Source: Streptomyces monashensis
Lineage (GTDB): Bacteria > Actinomycetota > Actinomycetes > Streptomycetales > Streptomycetaceae
DNA length: 64,000 nt
Direction: 5' to 3'
Assembly: GCF_001866665.1 (NCBI RefSeq)
Contig: NZ_MLYO01000004.1
Span: forward strand, 1 to 64,000
Below, piece by piece: positions 16,461 to 26,040 of this stretch (positions are counted from its first letter, which is position 1; the number at the start of each line of letters is the position of its first letter). Below the pieces are notes generated by a model, which saw only the letters and a program-made list of their open reading frames with translations, made no database searches and had not been told where the DNA came from. The position numbers and the translations under genes are program-made.

Positions 16461-16718
16461 GTGACTTCCGCGAAGAGGCAGCCCCAGGTCCGGCTCGAAG
16501 AGGCGGTGCTGGAGGCCGGCAAGGCCGCCGCGGCCGCCCGCCGACTGGACTTCAACAAGTACGTGGAACGGCTCATCATCGAGGACACCACGGGTGCCCG
16601 CGCCGCCGGGATGGCGGCAACCCGGCGGCTCATCGATGAGCACGGCGTGTCCCTCGACGACGTGGAGCAGCACCTCGACGCCCCCTACGGCCAGCAGCAG
16701 CCGGGCGCCGCCGCATGA
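16461..16718 (+). CDS. Antitoxin of a Doc-like toxin-antitoxin pair
   Basis: GTG at 16461 begins VTSAKRQPQVRLEEAVLEAG (85 residues). The N-terminal strand plus two helices (QVRLEEAVLEAGKAAAAARR, DFNKYVERLIIEDT) look like a ribbon-helix-helix DNA-binding domain. The acidic C-terminus (HGVSLDDVEQHLDAP) would wrap the toxin. The stop overlaps the toxin ATG by four bases (ATGA), the usual TA layout. Confidence 0.65.
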   Translation: MTSAKRQPQVRLEEAVLEAGKAAAAARRLDFNKYVERLIIEDTTGARAAGMAATRRLIDEHGVSLDDVEQHLDAPYGQQQPGAAA

Positions 16719-17086
16719 TCCTGCACGTCGACGAGTCCCGGATCCTCGAAGTGGCAGAACGGGCCGGACACCGCGGCCCGGCCGCCGACGACTACGGCGC
16801 GCCCATCGCCGCCGTCGCCCGCCATCGCGGCGAACTCCTTGAGACGCCCGTCTACGACGGTGCCTACGCCCACGCCGCCGCGCTGGTACACACGCTGGGC
16901 CGCTGTCGCTGGCTGGAGCGCTCAAACCTGACCGTCGCCTATGCCATCGCAGTCATGTATCTCGAGGCCAGCAACACCCCGGTCAGCCCCACCCGCGAAC
17001 AGCTCACCGCACTCGCCCACGAGCTGAAAAATCCACGCTGCACCGCCGAACGGATTGCCTCCTTCCTGCGCACCTGGAAACCCTGA
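16715..17086 (+). CDS. Doc/Fic-like toxin with degenerate active-site motif
   Basis: A protein of 123 residues. The Streptomyces Doc-like pattern is clear: ILHVDESRILEVAERAG, PVYDGAYAHAAALVHTLGRC, RWLERSNLTVAYAIAVMYLE, and a C-terminal RIASFLRTW. In canonical Fic and Doc enzymes the region RWLERSNLTVAYA would read HxFx(D/E)(G/A)NKRTA. Here the catalytic His is Arg and Lys-Arg is Leu-Thr; only the Asn is kept. It may use another chemistry or have lost activity. It is coupled to the antitoxin upstream. Confidence 0.65.
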   Translation: MILHVDESRILEVAERAGHRGPAADDYGAPIAAVARHRGELLETPVYDGAYAHAAALVHTLGRCRWLERSNLTVAYAIAVMYLEASNTPVSPTREQLTALAHELKNPRCTAERIASFLRTWKP

Positions 17087-17359
17087 CCATAGGCTCCGGA
17101 CGGAGGAGAGCTTTCTCATCACCGCGGATCCTGGTTGGCGGGCGGCTGCCCTTCGTGACAACTGTCCTTGCCGAGCGGGTGCTTCTAAGCTCCGTATCGG
17201 TGATCACCGCTCGCGCAGTGGCGACACAGGCACCCGTTCTGCACGCGGCTGACGCCCGCCGGCTTTGGCGGTCCGCGCCCACGAAGGGCGGCGGGGACAC
17301 CGGTGAGGAGCGGGCTCGCGGGCGCCGTTGATGATGCCGGTCGAGGGCAGGGGAGAGAC

Positions 17360-18889
17360 GTGGAACGAGTGTGTCTTGACGAGGCGCTGCAGGTAGGCGA
17401 CTACCTTCCGGTGGCCAGGGAACGGATGACCCCCGAGGACTTCCGACCGGGGGAGGGCTACGCCCGCATCGAGTGGCTGGAGCACATCCACGACCCCTCG
17501 TTCCTCGACCCCGAGTCCACCGACCTGTTCACCACCACGGCGGACACCATCGTCGCCGTCTGCTGCCAGGGACTTCCCGGACCTGTGCTGCTCAGGGGCG
17601 GTGACCATTGGGTGCTCACCGAAGTGGACGCTGAGCGTCTTGCCCAGGACGCCCAGCACCCGAGCTGGCCGACGCGCCAGGAGTTGTTCGTCGGCGGCCA
17701 GGTCCCGCAGGAAGTCCACTGGAGCCGCGGCGACCTCACCGGCCCGGTCGGCGTCACCACCAGAGACGCCGGCGGGTCGCCGACCCGCCGGGCGGCCTCC
17801 TTCACCAAGCCGGCCAGCACCCTGCGCATTGGCGACTACCTTCAGATACACGCCGTACGGTTCCCCGAACATGACATGGGGACCGACGAGGGCTACCACC
17901 GCGTCGAATGGGTCGGCCATCTCACCGGTGAGCGGATCGCGGGACTGCTCGCCGACCCCGTATGGGCGGGCGGCACGGTCACCCTGGTCACCGTCCACGG
18001 ACTGTCAGGCATGCTCGTCCTGCCAGAGAAAGACGTGCGGGTCCTGGTCCAGCCCAACCTCGAACGCGTTAGCTCCGACAACCAGGAGGCCTGGCACGAG
18101 GGACCCCACTTCGAGCTGACCGGTGTCCTCGAGCCCGACCCCGCCGTCCAGGACACCAAGGACGCCGCATACCGGCCCGCCGCCCCCGAGGACGAAGCCG
18201 ACCTGTACCCCACGGTCTTCTCCACCCCCGAACGCCGCACCCTGCACCTCGAAGGCGTCACCGGCGTGCGGGCGGTGCCGACCGCCGCGCTGCCCTGGCC
18301 GCACGGCCTGTTTAAATGCGAGTACGCCGAGCGCGGCAAGCGCATCGCGGGCACCTACCCCGGCGGCCGCCGCGAGGACCAGACCGCCCACGCCGAACTG
18401 TTCGCCGAACTCGGCGAGGAGGAGTTCGCCGCCTGCCCGTACCACCAGGGCGACTGGCCGGCCATCGCCGAGGCCGTCCTGGCGCACGCCGAAGTCGACG
18501 AAGACGAGGAACCCGAGCGGGCCGCGCGCCTGTACGCCATGGAGCACCTCAGCCCGCGGGACCGCGAATGGGCCCAGAGAATGGTCAGCGACCACATCTG
18601 GTGGAACGAGGGCTCCGACTCCCTCACCAACGGCCAGCACCGTCTGTGCGCCATGCGCGCGGGCGGAGTGGCGAACGTGCCGGTCAACGGGCGTTACCTG
18701 CCGGGGAAGCAGCAGCCTGACGCGGTGGACGCGCGAGAGCACGCTCGCATGACCGTCGAGCGCTACTGGATCGAGCGCCTCGTCGACCTGTGGGGACCAG
18801 GCCCCTGGCCGGAGCGTCTCGGCCCGCTCGTCGCCCGCCACCGCATGCTGCGGCGGCCACTGCCGCGCCCAGACCGACGACCGGAGTGA
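17360..18889 (+). CDS. Hypothetical protein with duplicated N-terminal domain and NGQHR motif
   Basis: The start is placed at GTG 17360 because GGGGAGAGAC precedes it (509 residues). Two copies of a roughly 130-residue unit are visible: LQVGDYLPVARERMTPEDF ... GEGYARIEWLEHIHD and LRIGDYLQIHAVRFPEHDMG ... DEGYHRVEWVGHLTG, each ending in strands with GLPGPVLLRGG or GLSGMLVLPEK. The last 190 residues contain DSLTNGQHRLCAMRAGGVAN, which resembles the substrate-loop region of ParB/Srx-type nuclease or CTPase folds. Function unknown. It is transcribed away from the upstream TA pair and towards a convergent gene. Confidence 0.6.
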   Translation: MERVCLDEALQVGDYLPVARERMTPEDFRPGEGYARIEWLEHIHDPSFLDPESTDLFTTTADTIVAVCCQGLPGPVLLRGGDHWVLTEVDAERLAQDAQHPSWPTRQELFVGGQVPQEVHWSRGDLTGPVGVTTRDAGGSPTRRAASFTKPASTLRIGDYLQIHAVRFPEHDMGTDEGYHRVEWVGHLTGERIAGLLADPVWAGGTVTLVTVHGLSGMLVLPEKDVRVLVQPNLERVSSDNQEAWHEGPHFELTGVLEPDPAVQDTKDAAYRPAAPEDEADLYPTVFSTPERRTLHLEGVTGVRAVPTAALPWPHGLFKCEYAERGKRIAGTYPGGRREDQTAHAELFAELGEEEFAACPYHQGDWPAIAEAVLAHAEVDEDEEPERAARLYAMEHLSPRDREWAQRMVSDHIWWNEGSDSLTNGQHRLCAMRAGGVANVPVNGRYLPGKQQPDAVDAREHARMTVERYWIERLVDLWGPGPWPERLGPLVARHRMLRRPLPRPDRRPE

Positions 18890-18952
18890 CTCTCCGCAGC
18901 GGACGGCAGGGCCTCGATCGAGCCACGCGCGCCCGGTCGACGGGGCGGCGTG

Positions 18953-20605
18953 TTACAACAGCCCTCCCAGCGGCAGGACGCGCTCGGCGAGTTGCCCCCG
19001 CAGGCGTCCTGCGGCGGTGTCGGCTTCGGCCAGCCAGTCGGCGGTGACCAGCAGTTCGGCGTGCTCGGCAACTTGGTCGGGTGACTGGGTGCAGAACGCG
19101 GCGACATGGTCCAGCTGCAGCCCGCCGTCCTCGGGGTACCCGAGACGGCCGTCGGGGCGGGTGTGGGCGGCGGTGTACAGGGCCAGGAGCCTGGTCGCGG
19201 CGCCCAGCTTCTTCTTCCTGATCTTCCGGTCGCCCACCACTTTCTGGGCCCACCCGGAGATCCTCGCCCGGGTGATCTTGCCGAAGTCGAACGGGCGGGT
19301 CTGTTCGGGCAACAGCGCGGGGACGGTGATGCTGGTGGGATCTTCCGGCTGGGAGGCCATCGCCGCGGCGACGGTGCCGGGCAGGCGCAGCCAGTCGGCC
19401 TCGACCAGCCGCTGAAGCACCTGCTCGGCATCGCCGGGGAGCCAGCCGGTGAGGTCCTGGCCGGTGATGTTCCCGGTGCCGGCGCGCGCGGCCCGCAGGG
19501 TGAGCAGGAGCACCGCCAGGCGCACCTCCGCCTCCGGGTACGGGGCGTGGGACTGGGCGTAGTCCAGCACGGCGCGGGCGTGCGTGGCCTGGTTCCGGGT
19601 CAGCAGCCGTTCCACGAGCGGCACGTCACCGCCCGCGGTGTCATCGACAGGGTGCCCGAAACGGTTGGCGTGCATCTCGCGGGTGGTCTGCGCGGCCTTC
19701 TCGGCACGCGCCGCCTCATGGTGCAAGGACCCGTCGCCGCTCGCGTCGGCCCACAGACGGAAGGCCCGGGCTTTGCGATCGTGGAGCAAGGCGAGCAGGG
19801 CGAGGTCGGGCTCGGGCTGCTGCTGGTAGGCACGGAAGGCGTCCCCGAGCTCGATGAGTTCCACCCGCAGCACGTCCGGCGCTAGGTCGTGCGGCACGAC
19901 CCGCTGTGCGATCTTCCCCCACCGCTTCGCTCGCTGGGACGCCGGCCGAGGTGAGGCGGCACGGGCACCGGGCACCGACACCGGCGCGGCGGGCTGGGAT
20001 GGCGAAGCAGCGGAGGCGGGGGAGGGACTGTGGTCGGAGAACACCGCCGTCACACCGTCTTCCGCCGTGCCGCCTACGGGCTCCCGCTTCGAGGCCGGCT
20101 TCCCCGCCGCGTCGGTCGCTTCGGTCGCTGTCGGGGTGGTCCGGGCGGGGGCGGTGTCCAGGACGCGGCAGCCGGGAAGGGCGGCCGCGCACCGTGCGCA
20201 CATCTCCGCGATCCGCCACAACCGTCCGGCCCTGTCCACGTACACCGTCAAGGTCACCGGGCCCCCGCACCGCGTCGCCGCTCGCGCCGTCGGCCGTGGT
20301 CCACCCTGGCGTCCGGGGCGGGAGTCGGGGTCGGGGGTGTGCCAGGCGCAGTCGGCGGCACGGCAGCCGCACCACGCCTCGCCGCGCGGCCCGCCGCCCG
20401 CACGGATGCCTGCCAGGTGCAGGTTGATGTGCCCGATCGCAGCCTTGCGGCCCTCCGCGGCGCTGGCCAAGTGCTGGTCTGCGCAGGCCCGCTGGGAGCA
20501 CGTGAGCCTCACCGCGCCTGCGGAAGGCCGGCCGTGAGGGTCCAGGCGCACTGTCCACACCCGCCCCGCGACGCGCTCCTGCTGTGTGCCGGCCTCCACC
20601 GCCAT
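18953..20605 (-). CDS. Hypothetical Cys-rich protein next to the CRISPR-Cas operon
   Basis: A protein of 550 residues; ATG 20605 has GGGAGG upstream. The N-terminus has a cysteine/histidine-rich region (TCSQRACADQHLASA, then GEAWCGCRAADCAWHTP, later MCARCAAALPGC), probably zinc-binding. A disordered Ala/Pro/Ser section covers about residues 160-240. The C-terminal 300 residues are helical, with a possible winged helix near LPGDAEQVLQRLVEADWLRL and a basic loop VVGDRKIRKKKLG. It is divergent from cas8e. No family recognised; regulation of, or partnership with, the Cas genes is only a possibility from position. Confidence 0.6.
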   Translation of the reverse strand: MAVEAGTQQERVAGRVWTVRLDPHGRPSAGAVRLTCSQRACADQHLASAAEGRKAAIGHINLHLAGIRAGGGPRGEAWCGCRAADCAWHTPDPDSRPGRQGGPRPTARAATRCGGPVTLTVYVDRAGRLWRIAEMCARCAAALPGCRVLDTAPARTTPTATEATDAAGKPASKREPVGGTAEDGVTAVFSDHSPSPASAASPSQPAAPVSVPGARAASPRPASQRAKRWGKIAQRVVPHDLAPDVLRVELIELGDAFRAYQQQPEPDLALLALLHDRKARAFRLWADASGDGSLHHEAARAEKAAQTTREMHANRFGHPVDDTAGGDVPLVERLLTRNQATHARAVLDYAQSHAPYPEAEVRLAVLLLTLRAARAGTGNITGQDLTGWLPGDAEQVLQRLVEADWLRLPGTVAAAMASQPEDPTSITVPALLPEQTRPFDFGKITRARISGWAQKVVGDRKIRKKKLGAATRLLALYTAAHTRPDGRLGYPEDGGLQLDHVAAFCTQSPDQVAEHAELLVTADWLAEADTAAGRLRGQLAERVLPLGGLL

Positions 20606-21171
20606 ATGCGTCCTCCCAGCGTTGCCCGATCCGTTGCCCCGGACGGGTTCCCATCATCACGGATGTCGGCACGCGGGCAGGGGATCCCGGCCTGCATCGG
20701 CACCTCTGTCCTCGCAGTGCTCGGCCGTCCTCGACTGCTGCGAGGCTGTGCAACATCTCACACGAGGAGGGCAGCGCCGAGGTCGCGCAGGCCGGTCCCC
20801 GCTGGTGGGCGCCGGGCGGGGGTGTGCGGTGCCGGACTGGTGGGTGCCGCCGACGGTGTTCGCGCGGTGGATCCGTTGATGGCATGTCAACTTCTGTTCC
20901 GGGGTGTGGCAATTGCCGACAGGTGCCGGGGCGTGCGCGGGATCCGGGCGTCGGCGGATGGACGTGCGCGGGGCGCGGGGCGGACTGGGCGTTGGGCGGA
21001 AGCCGCGGGACTGTACCCAGCGCCTCTGACAACCGGATGCCTCATCAGGATTCAGCCACTGAGGAGGTTTTGCGCCACGCGGTGATCACTTGCTTCCATG
21101 GCGCTCACTCACCGCCTTGACCTGCACGGATGCCGGTCCGGGGCGGTGCGGGAACTGGAAGAAGGAGCATC
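20606..21171. other. Divergent intergenic region before the cas operon
   Basis: These 565 bases separate the leftward Cys-rich gene and the rightward cas8e. No convincing gene was seen. The stretch presumably holds promoters in both directions; the 3' part has a weakly AT-richer patch (TTTTGCGCC near 21066) and the cas8e ribosome-binding site AAGGAG. Confidence 0.4.
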
Positions 21172-22731
21172 GTGTCGAGCCTGTTTCGCGTTGACCGGGA
21201 CCCCTGTGTCGCGGTCCGCGTCCGCCGAGGCCTCACCGTGAGCGAGGCTGAGGAACTCGCCGCCCTGGTCCCCGGAGCCACCGAGGGGACCACGGCCGTT
21301 GTCGGGCTGCGCCCGCTGTTCGCCGCCGCGCATCTGCTGGCCGATCTCGACGTGCAAGAGCCTCCTCTGGAGGCGATGTGGCGCCGCGTCCTGGCCGCGA
21401 TCGCCTTGCGGGTAGGCGGCCTGGACATCTCGCAGGGCCAGGCCTGGCTCGACACCCGAGAGGACCTCCTGGCGCAAGGCCGGTTCGACACCAGCCGGAT
21501 CGCGGAGTACTTCGATCCGTCCCCGCAACGCTGGCGACTGTACGGCGGACCGCGCCCGTTCCTGCAGGACCCGCGGCTGGCCGACGAGGGCGGGGACCTA
21601 GCCCCGCCCGGGCGGCTGGTCATGAGCCGTCCGTCGGGGGCGAACGCCGTGTGGACGGACTCCACTCCGCAAGATGTTCCCGTCAAGGCTGCAGACGCAA
21701 TCGGCTGGCTGCTGGCCTGGCGGGGCTACGGCCCCTCCGGCACCGGCGGGACCCGCAAGCACGGCGGCCGCAGCAGCCACATCGCCAAGGCTGGCCCCTA
21801 CCGTGCCCTGATCTCCTACTTCCCTCACGACCCCGAAAGCCTGTTCACCACGCTCGTCCTGTCCGTCCCCGAGCCCAGCTCCTGGCCCACCAACCCCGGC
21901 CCGGACCTGGCCCCTTGGGAACGCGAGGACCTGCCTGACCCCCTGGCGGTGGCGCCGCCCTGCGGGCCCGCCTCTCTGCTCGCCGGGCGCACCGCCCACG
22001 CCGTCCTGCTGACCGGCGACGACATGGGCTCGACGGTCGGATGCCAGGTCACCTGGGGCACCACCACCGACCTGCCGGCAGCAACGGACCCCTACGTCAT
22101 CGAACGCGACACCGGCGGCCCCGTACGCGCCTCGCGCAGCCGGGCCGTCTGGCGCGACCTGGACGCCCTGCTGCTCCACCAGCGGCCCGGCGACAAGAAC
22201 ACCTGCCGCCGGCCCGCCGTCTTCGACCACCTCGCCGAACTCGACCCCGACCTCCTCGCCCAGCTCGGCGTCCGAGCCCTGGGCTGGGACCAGGACCGTC
22301 AGGACCGCGACCGTGCCTGGTACAGCGCCACCACCCCGCCCGTGCTGCGACACCTCGCCGAAGCAGATCCCGACGGCGCTGCCGTGATCGCGGCCGCCCG
22401 CGCCAGCGCCGAAACCTGGGCCGGCCGGCTACGCCGCGCCCTCGAGACGGTCTGGGACCACGTCTACGGCAAGCGGCGCAAGGAAGAGCGGCCGGGCTTC
22501 GCCGACCAGGGCGCCGCACGGTACTGGGAGCGCGCCGAGGCCGAGTTCTGGACCACCCTCGCCGCACCCGACACCGCTCCCGCCTTCCAGCGCCTGGCCG
22601 TGGACTGCTTCGACACCAGCGCCACCGTCCTCAAGGCCACGGCCCACGGCCGCCGCGCCGCTGCCGAAGCCCGCGCCCAGCTCACCCGCCCACCCCGCGC
22701 GGCCTCCCGCTCCCGACGGCAGGCCCCCTGA
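21172..22731 (+). CDS. cas8e: Type I-E Cascade large subunit Cas8e (Cse1/CasA)
   Basis: GTG start at 21172 after GAAGGAGCATC (519 residues). The sequence follows Cse1: an N-terminal VVGLRPLFAAAHLLADLDVQ, the segment HGGRSSHIAKAGPYRALISY, WEREDLPDPLAVAPPCGPAS, and a C-terminal four-helix bundle (VIAAARASAETWAGRLRRAL). Cas8e recognises the PAM and positions target DNA in Cascade. It is the first gene of cas8e-cse2-cas7e-cas5e-cas6e. Confidence 0.93.
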   Translation: MSSLFRVDRDPCVAVRVRRGLTVSEAEELAALVPGATEGTTAVVGLRPLFAAAHLLADLDVQEPPLEAMWRRVLAAIALRVGGLDISQGQAWLDTREDLLAQGRFDTSRIAEYFDPSPQRWRLYGGPRPFLQDPRLADEGGDLAPPGRLVMSRPSGANAVWTDSTPQDVPVKAADAIGWLLAWRGYGPSGTGGTRKHGGRSSHIAKAGPYRALISYFPHDPESLFTTLVLSVPEPSSWPTNPGPDLAPWEREDLPDPLAVAPPCGPASLLAGRTAHAVLLTGDDMGSTVGCQVTWGTTTDLPAATDPYVIERDTGGPVRASRSRAVWRDLDALLLHQRPGDKNTCRRPAVFDHLAELDPDLLAQLGVRALGWDQDRQDRDRAWYSATTPPVLRHLAEADPDGAAVIAAARASAETWAGRLRRALETVWDHVYGKRRKEERPGFADQGAARYWERAEAEFWTTLAAPDTAPAFQRLAVDCFDTSATVLKATAHGRRAAAEARAQLTRPPRAASRSRRQAP

Positions 22732-22757
22732 CCGCCCCGACCATCCGGAAGAACACG

Positions 22758-23387
22758 ATGACTCTCCCCGAGCCCGGCCCGAGCCCGGCCCACGCCCTGG
22801 CCACTCCGGCACCGGAGCCGCCCGCGTGGCTGGCCCGCGAAACCGCCTACATGAGTTACGTCGCCGACGTCTGCTCCACCCCGCAAGGACGCCGAGATCT
22901 CAGGGACGGCCTGAACCTCCGCCGCCTGGACGAGTCCTGGCGGATGATGCGGCATCTGCGCCCCCGCATCCCCAACTGGGGCCCGGACGCCACCGTCGCG
23001 CACCTCGCCGTCGCCGGCCTCTACGCCCATCAAGCAGCCAACCCCACCACCGACCACGCCGTCCCCACGGTGTACGACGCTGCGCACGGAAATGTCGGCT
23101 GGTCCCTCGAACGCGCCGTCCACCACAGCGTGCTGCGCGAGGACAGCACCGCCGACCTCCTGGAACGCGTCGCCCGACAGCGCCGCCTCAAGCCCGCCCT
23201 GGCACTTCTGCACCGGCCCGTCATCCGCATGACGGCCGCCGGCATCCCGGTCTCCTGGCCGCGACTGCTGCGCGACCTGAACAGCTGGCCGAAGTACCGG
23301 CTCAAGATCGCCGACGCGTGGATGCAGAGCTACTACAGCCCCGAACCGACCCACCCCGCGAACACCACTGAGGAACTTTCCGCATGA
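22758..23387 (+). CDS. cse2: Type I-E Cascade small subunit Cse2 (CasB)
   Basis: ATG 22758 with GGAAG upstream (209 residues). An all-helical basic protein with Cse2-like segments (GRRDLRDGLNLRRLDESWRM, LRDLNSWPKYRLKIADAWMQ) and a Pro-rich N-terminal extension. Two copies normally line the belly of Cascade and hold the displaced strand. The stop overlaps the cas7e start. Confidence 0.92.
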   Translation: MTLPEPGPSPAHALATPAPEPPAWLARETAYMSYVADVCSTPQGRRDLRDGLNLRRLDESWRMMRHLRPRIPNWGPDATVAHLAVAGLYAHQAANPTTDHAVPTVYDAAHGNVGWSLERAVHHSVLREDSTADLLERVARQRRLKPALALLHRPVIRMTAAGIPVSWPRLLRDLNSWPKYRLKIADAWMQSYYSPEPTHPANTTEELSA

Positions 23388-24586
23388 GCCTCGTCATCGA
23401 CGCGCACGTTCTGCACGCCTACCCGCTGTCCAACCTCAACCGCGACGAGTTCGGCTCGCCGAAAATCGCCGTGCTGGGCGGTGTTGAACGCACGCGGATC
23501 TCTTCCGCCTGCCAAAAGCGCGGCTGCCGCATCAACACCGAGACCGTCCTCGGCGAGCGGGCCCTGCGCACCCGCCGCATCCCCGAGAAGGTCGCCACCG
23601 AACTGCGCGATCGCGGCTGGAGCGACCAGGACGCCCTCGACGCGGGACAGGCCATCGCCCTGACCGCGCAGTTCTCTGGGATGAAGCTCGCCGAGGCCGG
23701 CACCACCAACTACATGCTCTTCGTCCCCGAATCCGCCATCGCCGACCTCGCCGAACTCGCCGTCACCTACCGAGACCTGCTCGCCCAGGCCGCCGACCAC
23801 GCCCGCGCCCAGGCCGAAGCCGCCGAGAAGACCCAGACCAAGAGCAAGGCAAAGACGAAGACACCCACGCTGGACAAGGCCACCAAGACGAGGATCACCG
23901 AGCTGCGGGACGCCGTACGTACCGTCCTGTGCCGCAGCAACGCATCCATCGCGGCCTTCGGCCGCATGCTCGCCAATACCCCCGAAGCCACCGTCGACGG
24001 CTCCATCGCCGTCGCCCACGCCACAACCACCCACGCCGGCGAAGAACAGCCCGACTTCTTCACCGCCGTCGACGACATCCCCGGCACCGACAACGGCTCC
24101 GCCCACATGGGCCAGCACGCCCACACCGCCGGCACCTTCTACCGCTACGCCACCATCAACGTCGACGAACTCCTGCACAACCTCGACGACGACCACACCA
24201 TGGCACGCGACCTCACCCACGCCTTCCTCACCGAGTTCGCCCGCCACGTCCCCACCGCCAAGAAGAACAGCACCGCACCCTTCACCCCGCCCGCCCTGGT
24301 CCACCTCACGGTGCGCACCGACCAGCCCATGAACCTCTCCGGCGCCTTCGAAGCACCCGTCACCGCGGACGACACCTCCGGCTGGACCACACCCAGCATC
24401 ACCGCCCTCGACCGGCACTCCGCCGCCGTCAACGCCTTCCTCGGCGACGAACACCTCCTGGCCGCCGCCCACTCCGGCACGGCCGACCTCACCCAGGTCA
24501 CCGCCCTGGGCACCCACATCCCCCGCCTAGACAACCTCGTCACCACCATCACCGACACCGCCTTCACGCAGGCAGCCGAGCAGTGA
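23384..24586 (+). CDS. cas7e: Type I-E Cascade backbone Cas7e (Cse4/CasC)
   Basis: A protein of 400 residues beginning MSLVIDAHVLHAYPLSNLNR, then GSPKIAVLGGVERTRISSAC, the characteristic Cas7e start. The RAMP core continues (YATINVDELLHNLDDDHTMA). A Lys/Thr-rich loop (ETQTKSKAKTKTPT-like, about residues 146-162) is an insertion. Six copies form the crRNA-binding backbone. Start and stop both overlap neighbours by four bases. Confidence 0.93.
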   Translation: MSLVIDAHVLHAYPLSNLNRDEFGSPKIAVLGGVERTRISSACQKRGCRINTETVLGERALRTRRIPEKVATELRDRGWSDQDALDAGQAIALTAQFSGMKLAEAGTTNYMLFVPESAIADLAELAVTYRDLLAQAADHARAQAEAAEKTQTKSKAKTKTPTLDKATKTRITELRDAVRTVLCRSNASIAAFGRMLANTPEATVDGSIAVAHATTTHAGEEQPDFFTAVDDIPGTDNGSAHMGQHAHTAGTFYRYATINVDELLHNLDDDHTMARDLTHAFLTEFARHVPTAKKNSTAPFTPPALVHLTVRTDQPMNLSGAFEAPVTADDTSGWTTPSITALDRHSAAVNAFLGDEHLLAAAHSGTADLTQVTALGTHIPRLDNLVTTITDTAFTQAAEQ

Positions 24587-25308
24587 CCAGCGGACTCCTC
24601 CTGCATCTGTCCGGCATCCAGTTCTGGGGCGGCCCCCAAGGCGGCACCACCCGCACCAGCCACCCCCACCCCACCCGCAGCGGCATCACCGGCCTCCTCG
24701 CCGCAGCCCAGGGCCGCCCCCGGGGCAGCGACCTCACCGACCTCGAACAACTCACCCACACCATCCGAATCGACCGGGCCGGACAACTCCTCCTCGACTT
24801 CCACACCGTCGGCGGCGGACGGCTCAAACACGAGACCGTACCTACCGCCGAAGGCGGACACCGCGGCAACGCCCTCGTCTTTCGCGACTGGTACCTCCAC
24901 GACGCCGCATTCACCATCGCCCTCACAGGACCAGAACCCCTCATCCACGACCTGGCCCACGCGCTGCGCCACCCCGTCTACCCACCCCACCTCGGCCGCC
25001 GCGCCTGCCGACCCGACACCCCGGTCCTGATCACCACCACCGACGACCCCTACAGCGCCCTCGAAGACCTCCCCCTACACCGCACCGCCCCCCGCACCGG
25101 CGACACCGTGCCGGTCATCTTCCTCAACGAACACCCACCCACCCACACCACCCCCCACACCCGCACCATCGACGACGTCCCCCACCCAGGCCGCACCTTC
25201 ACCACCCGCCGCCTATGGGAGTCCACCCGCCACCTCCCCACCACACGCTGCGCAGGCCTCGGGACCACCTACCTCCAAGCACTCACCTCACACCGCACAA
25301 CCAGCTGA
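24583..25308 (+). CDS. cas5e: Type I-E Cascade subunit Cas5e (CasD)
   Basis: GTG at 24583 overlaps the cas7e stop (GTGA). The 241-residue protein reads VTSGLLLHLSGIQFWGGPQG, then HPTRSGITGLLAAAQGRPRG and YLHDAAFTIALTGPEPLIHD, as expected for Cas5e. It caps the 5' handle of the crRNA. Codon third positions are almost all C in this part of the operon. Confidence 0.93.
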   Translation: MTSGLLLHLSGIQFWGGPQGGTTRTSHPHPTRSGITGLLAAAQGRPRGSDLTDLEQLTHTIRIDRAGQLLLDFHTVGGGRLKHETVPTAEGGHRGNALVFRDWYLHDAAFTIALTGPEPLIHDLAHALRHPVYPPHLGRRACRPDTPVLITTTDDPYSALEDLPLHRTAPRTGDTVPVIFLNEHPPTHTTPHTRTIDDVPHPGRTFTTRRLWESTRHLPTTRCAGLGTTYLQALTSHRTTS

Positions 25309-25350
25309 CAACCCGCCCGCACGCGCGGGAAAACCTACGGAGCACCACAG

Positions 25351-26040
25351 ATGGCCCCCACCGCCCACCTCACCCGACTCAAACTCAACCCCATGTCCAC
25401 CGAGGCCGCCCGCGACCTCCGCAACGTCCACTCCCTGCACCGCACCGTCCTCACCCTCGCCCCCGACAACCTCGGTGACAGCCCCCGCGCAGCAGCCGGC
25501 ATCCTCTTCCGCCTCGAACAACACCCCCGCGGCCACACCCTCCTCATCCAGTCCACCCACCCTCTCAACCTCGACGCCCTCCCCATCGGCTACGCCGCCG
25601 CCACCGACGAACGCGACCTCACCCCCCTCTTCACCTGGTGCCAACCCGGAACCCCCATCCGCTACCGCATCCACGCCCAACCCACCCGCAGCCTCGCTAT
25701 CAAAGGCCGAGACGACAAAGGCCGATTCAAACGAGGCCGCCGCATCCCACTCCACGGAGACGACGCAACCCACTGGTGGCACGAACGAGCCACCGCAGCC
25801 GGCCTCACCCCGCACACCGAGATCACCAACACAGCACCCCAACCCGACCTCGTCGGCTGGAAGACGAACCCCGAGCACAAGAACAAACGGATGCACATCC
25901 GAGACCGCGTCACCCGCTTCGAAGGCACCGCCACCATCACCGACACCACGGCCCTCCACACCGCCATCACCACCGGCATCGGTCGCGGCCGCGCCTTCGG
26001 AACAGGCCTCCTGTCCATAGCCCCACTCGTCCAGGCCTAA
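25351..26040 (+). CDS. cas6e: crRNA-processing endoribonuclease Cas6e (CasE)
   Basis: A protein of 229 residues with two RAMP domains. The motif NVHSLHRTVLTL near residues 25-36 holds the expected catalytic His (His30 is the best match to 'LHRxL'). The Gly-rich C-terminal loop is GIGRGRAFGTGLLSI. It should cleave the hairpin of the array repeats that begin 85 bases downstream. Confidence 0.93.
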   Translation: MAPTAHLTRLKLNPMSTEAARDLRNVHSLHRTVLTLAPDNLGDSPRAAAGILFRLEQHPRGHTLLIQSTHPLNLDALPIGYAAATDERDLTPLFTWCQPGTPIRYRIHAQPTRSLAIKGRDDKGRFKRGRRIPLHGDDATHWWHERATAAGLTPHTEITNTAPQPDLVGWKTNPEHKNKRMHIRDRVTRFEGTATITDTTALHTAITTGIGRGRAFGTGLLSIAPLVQA

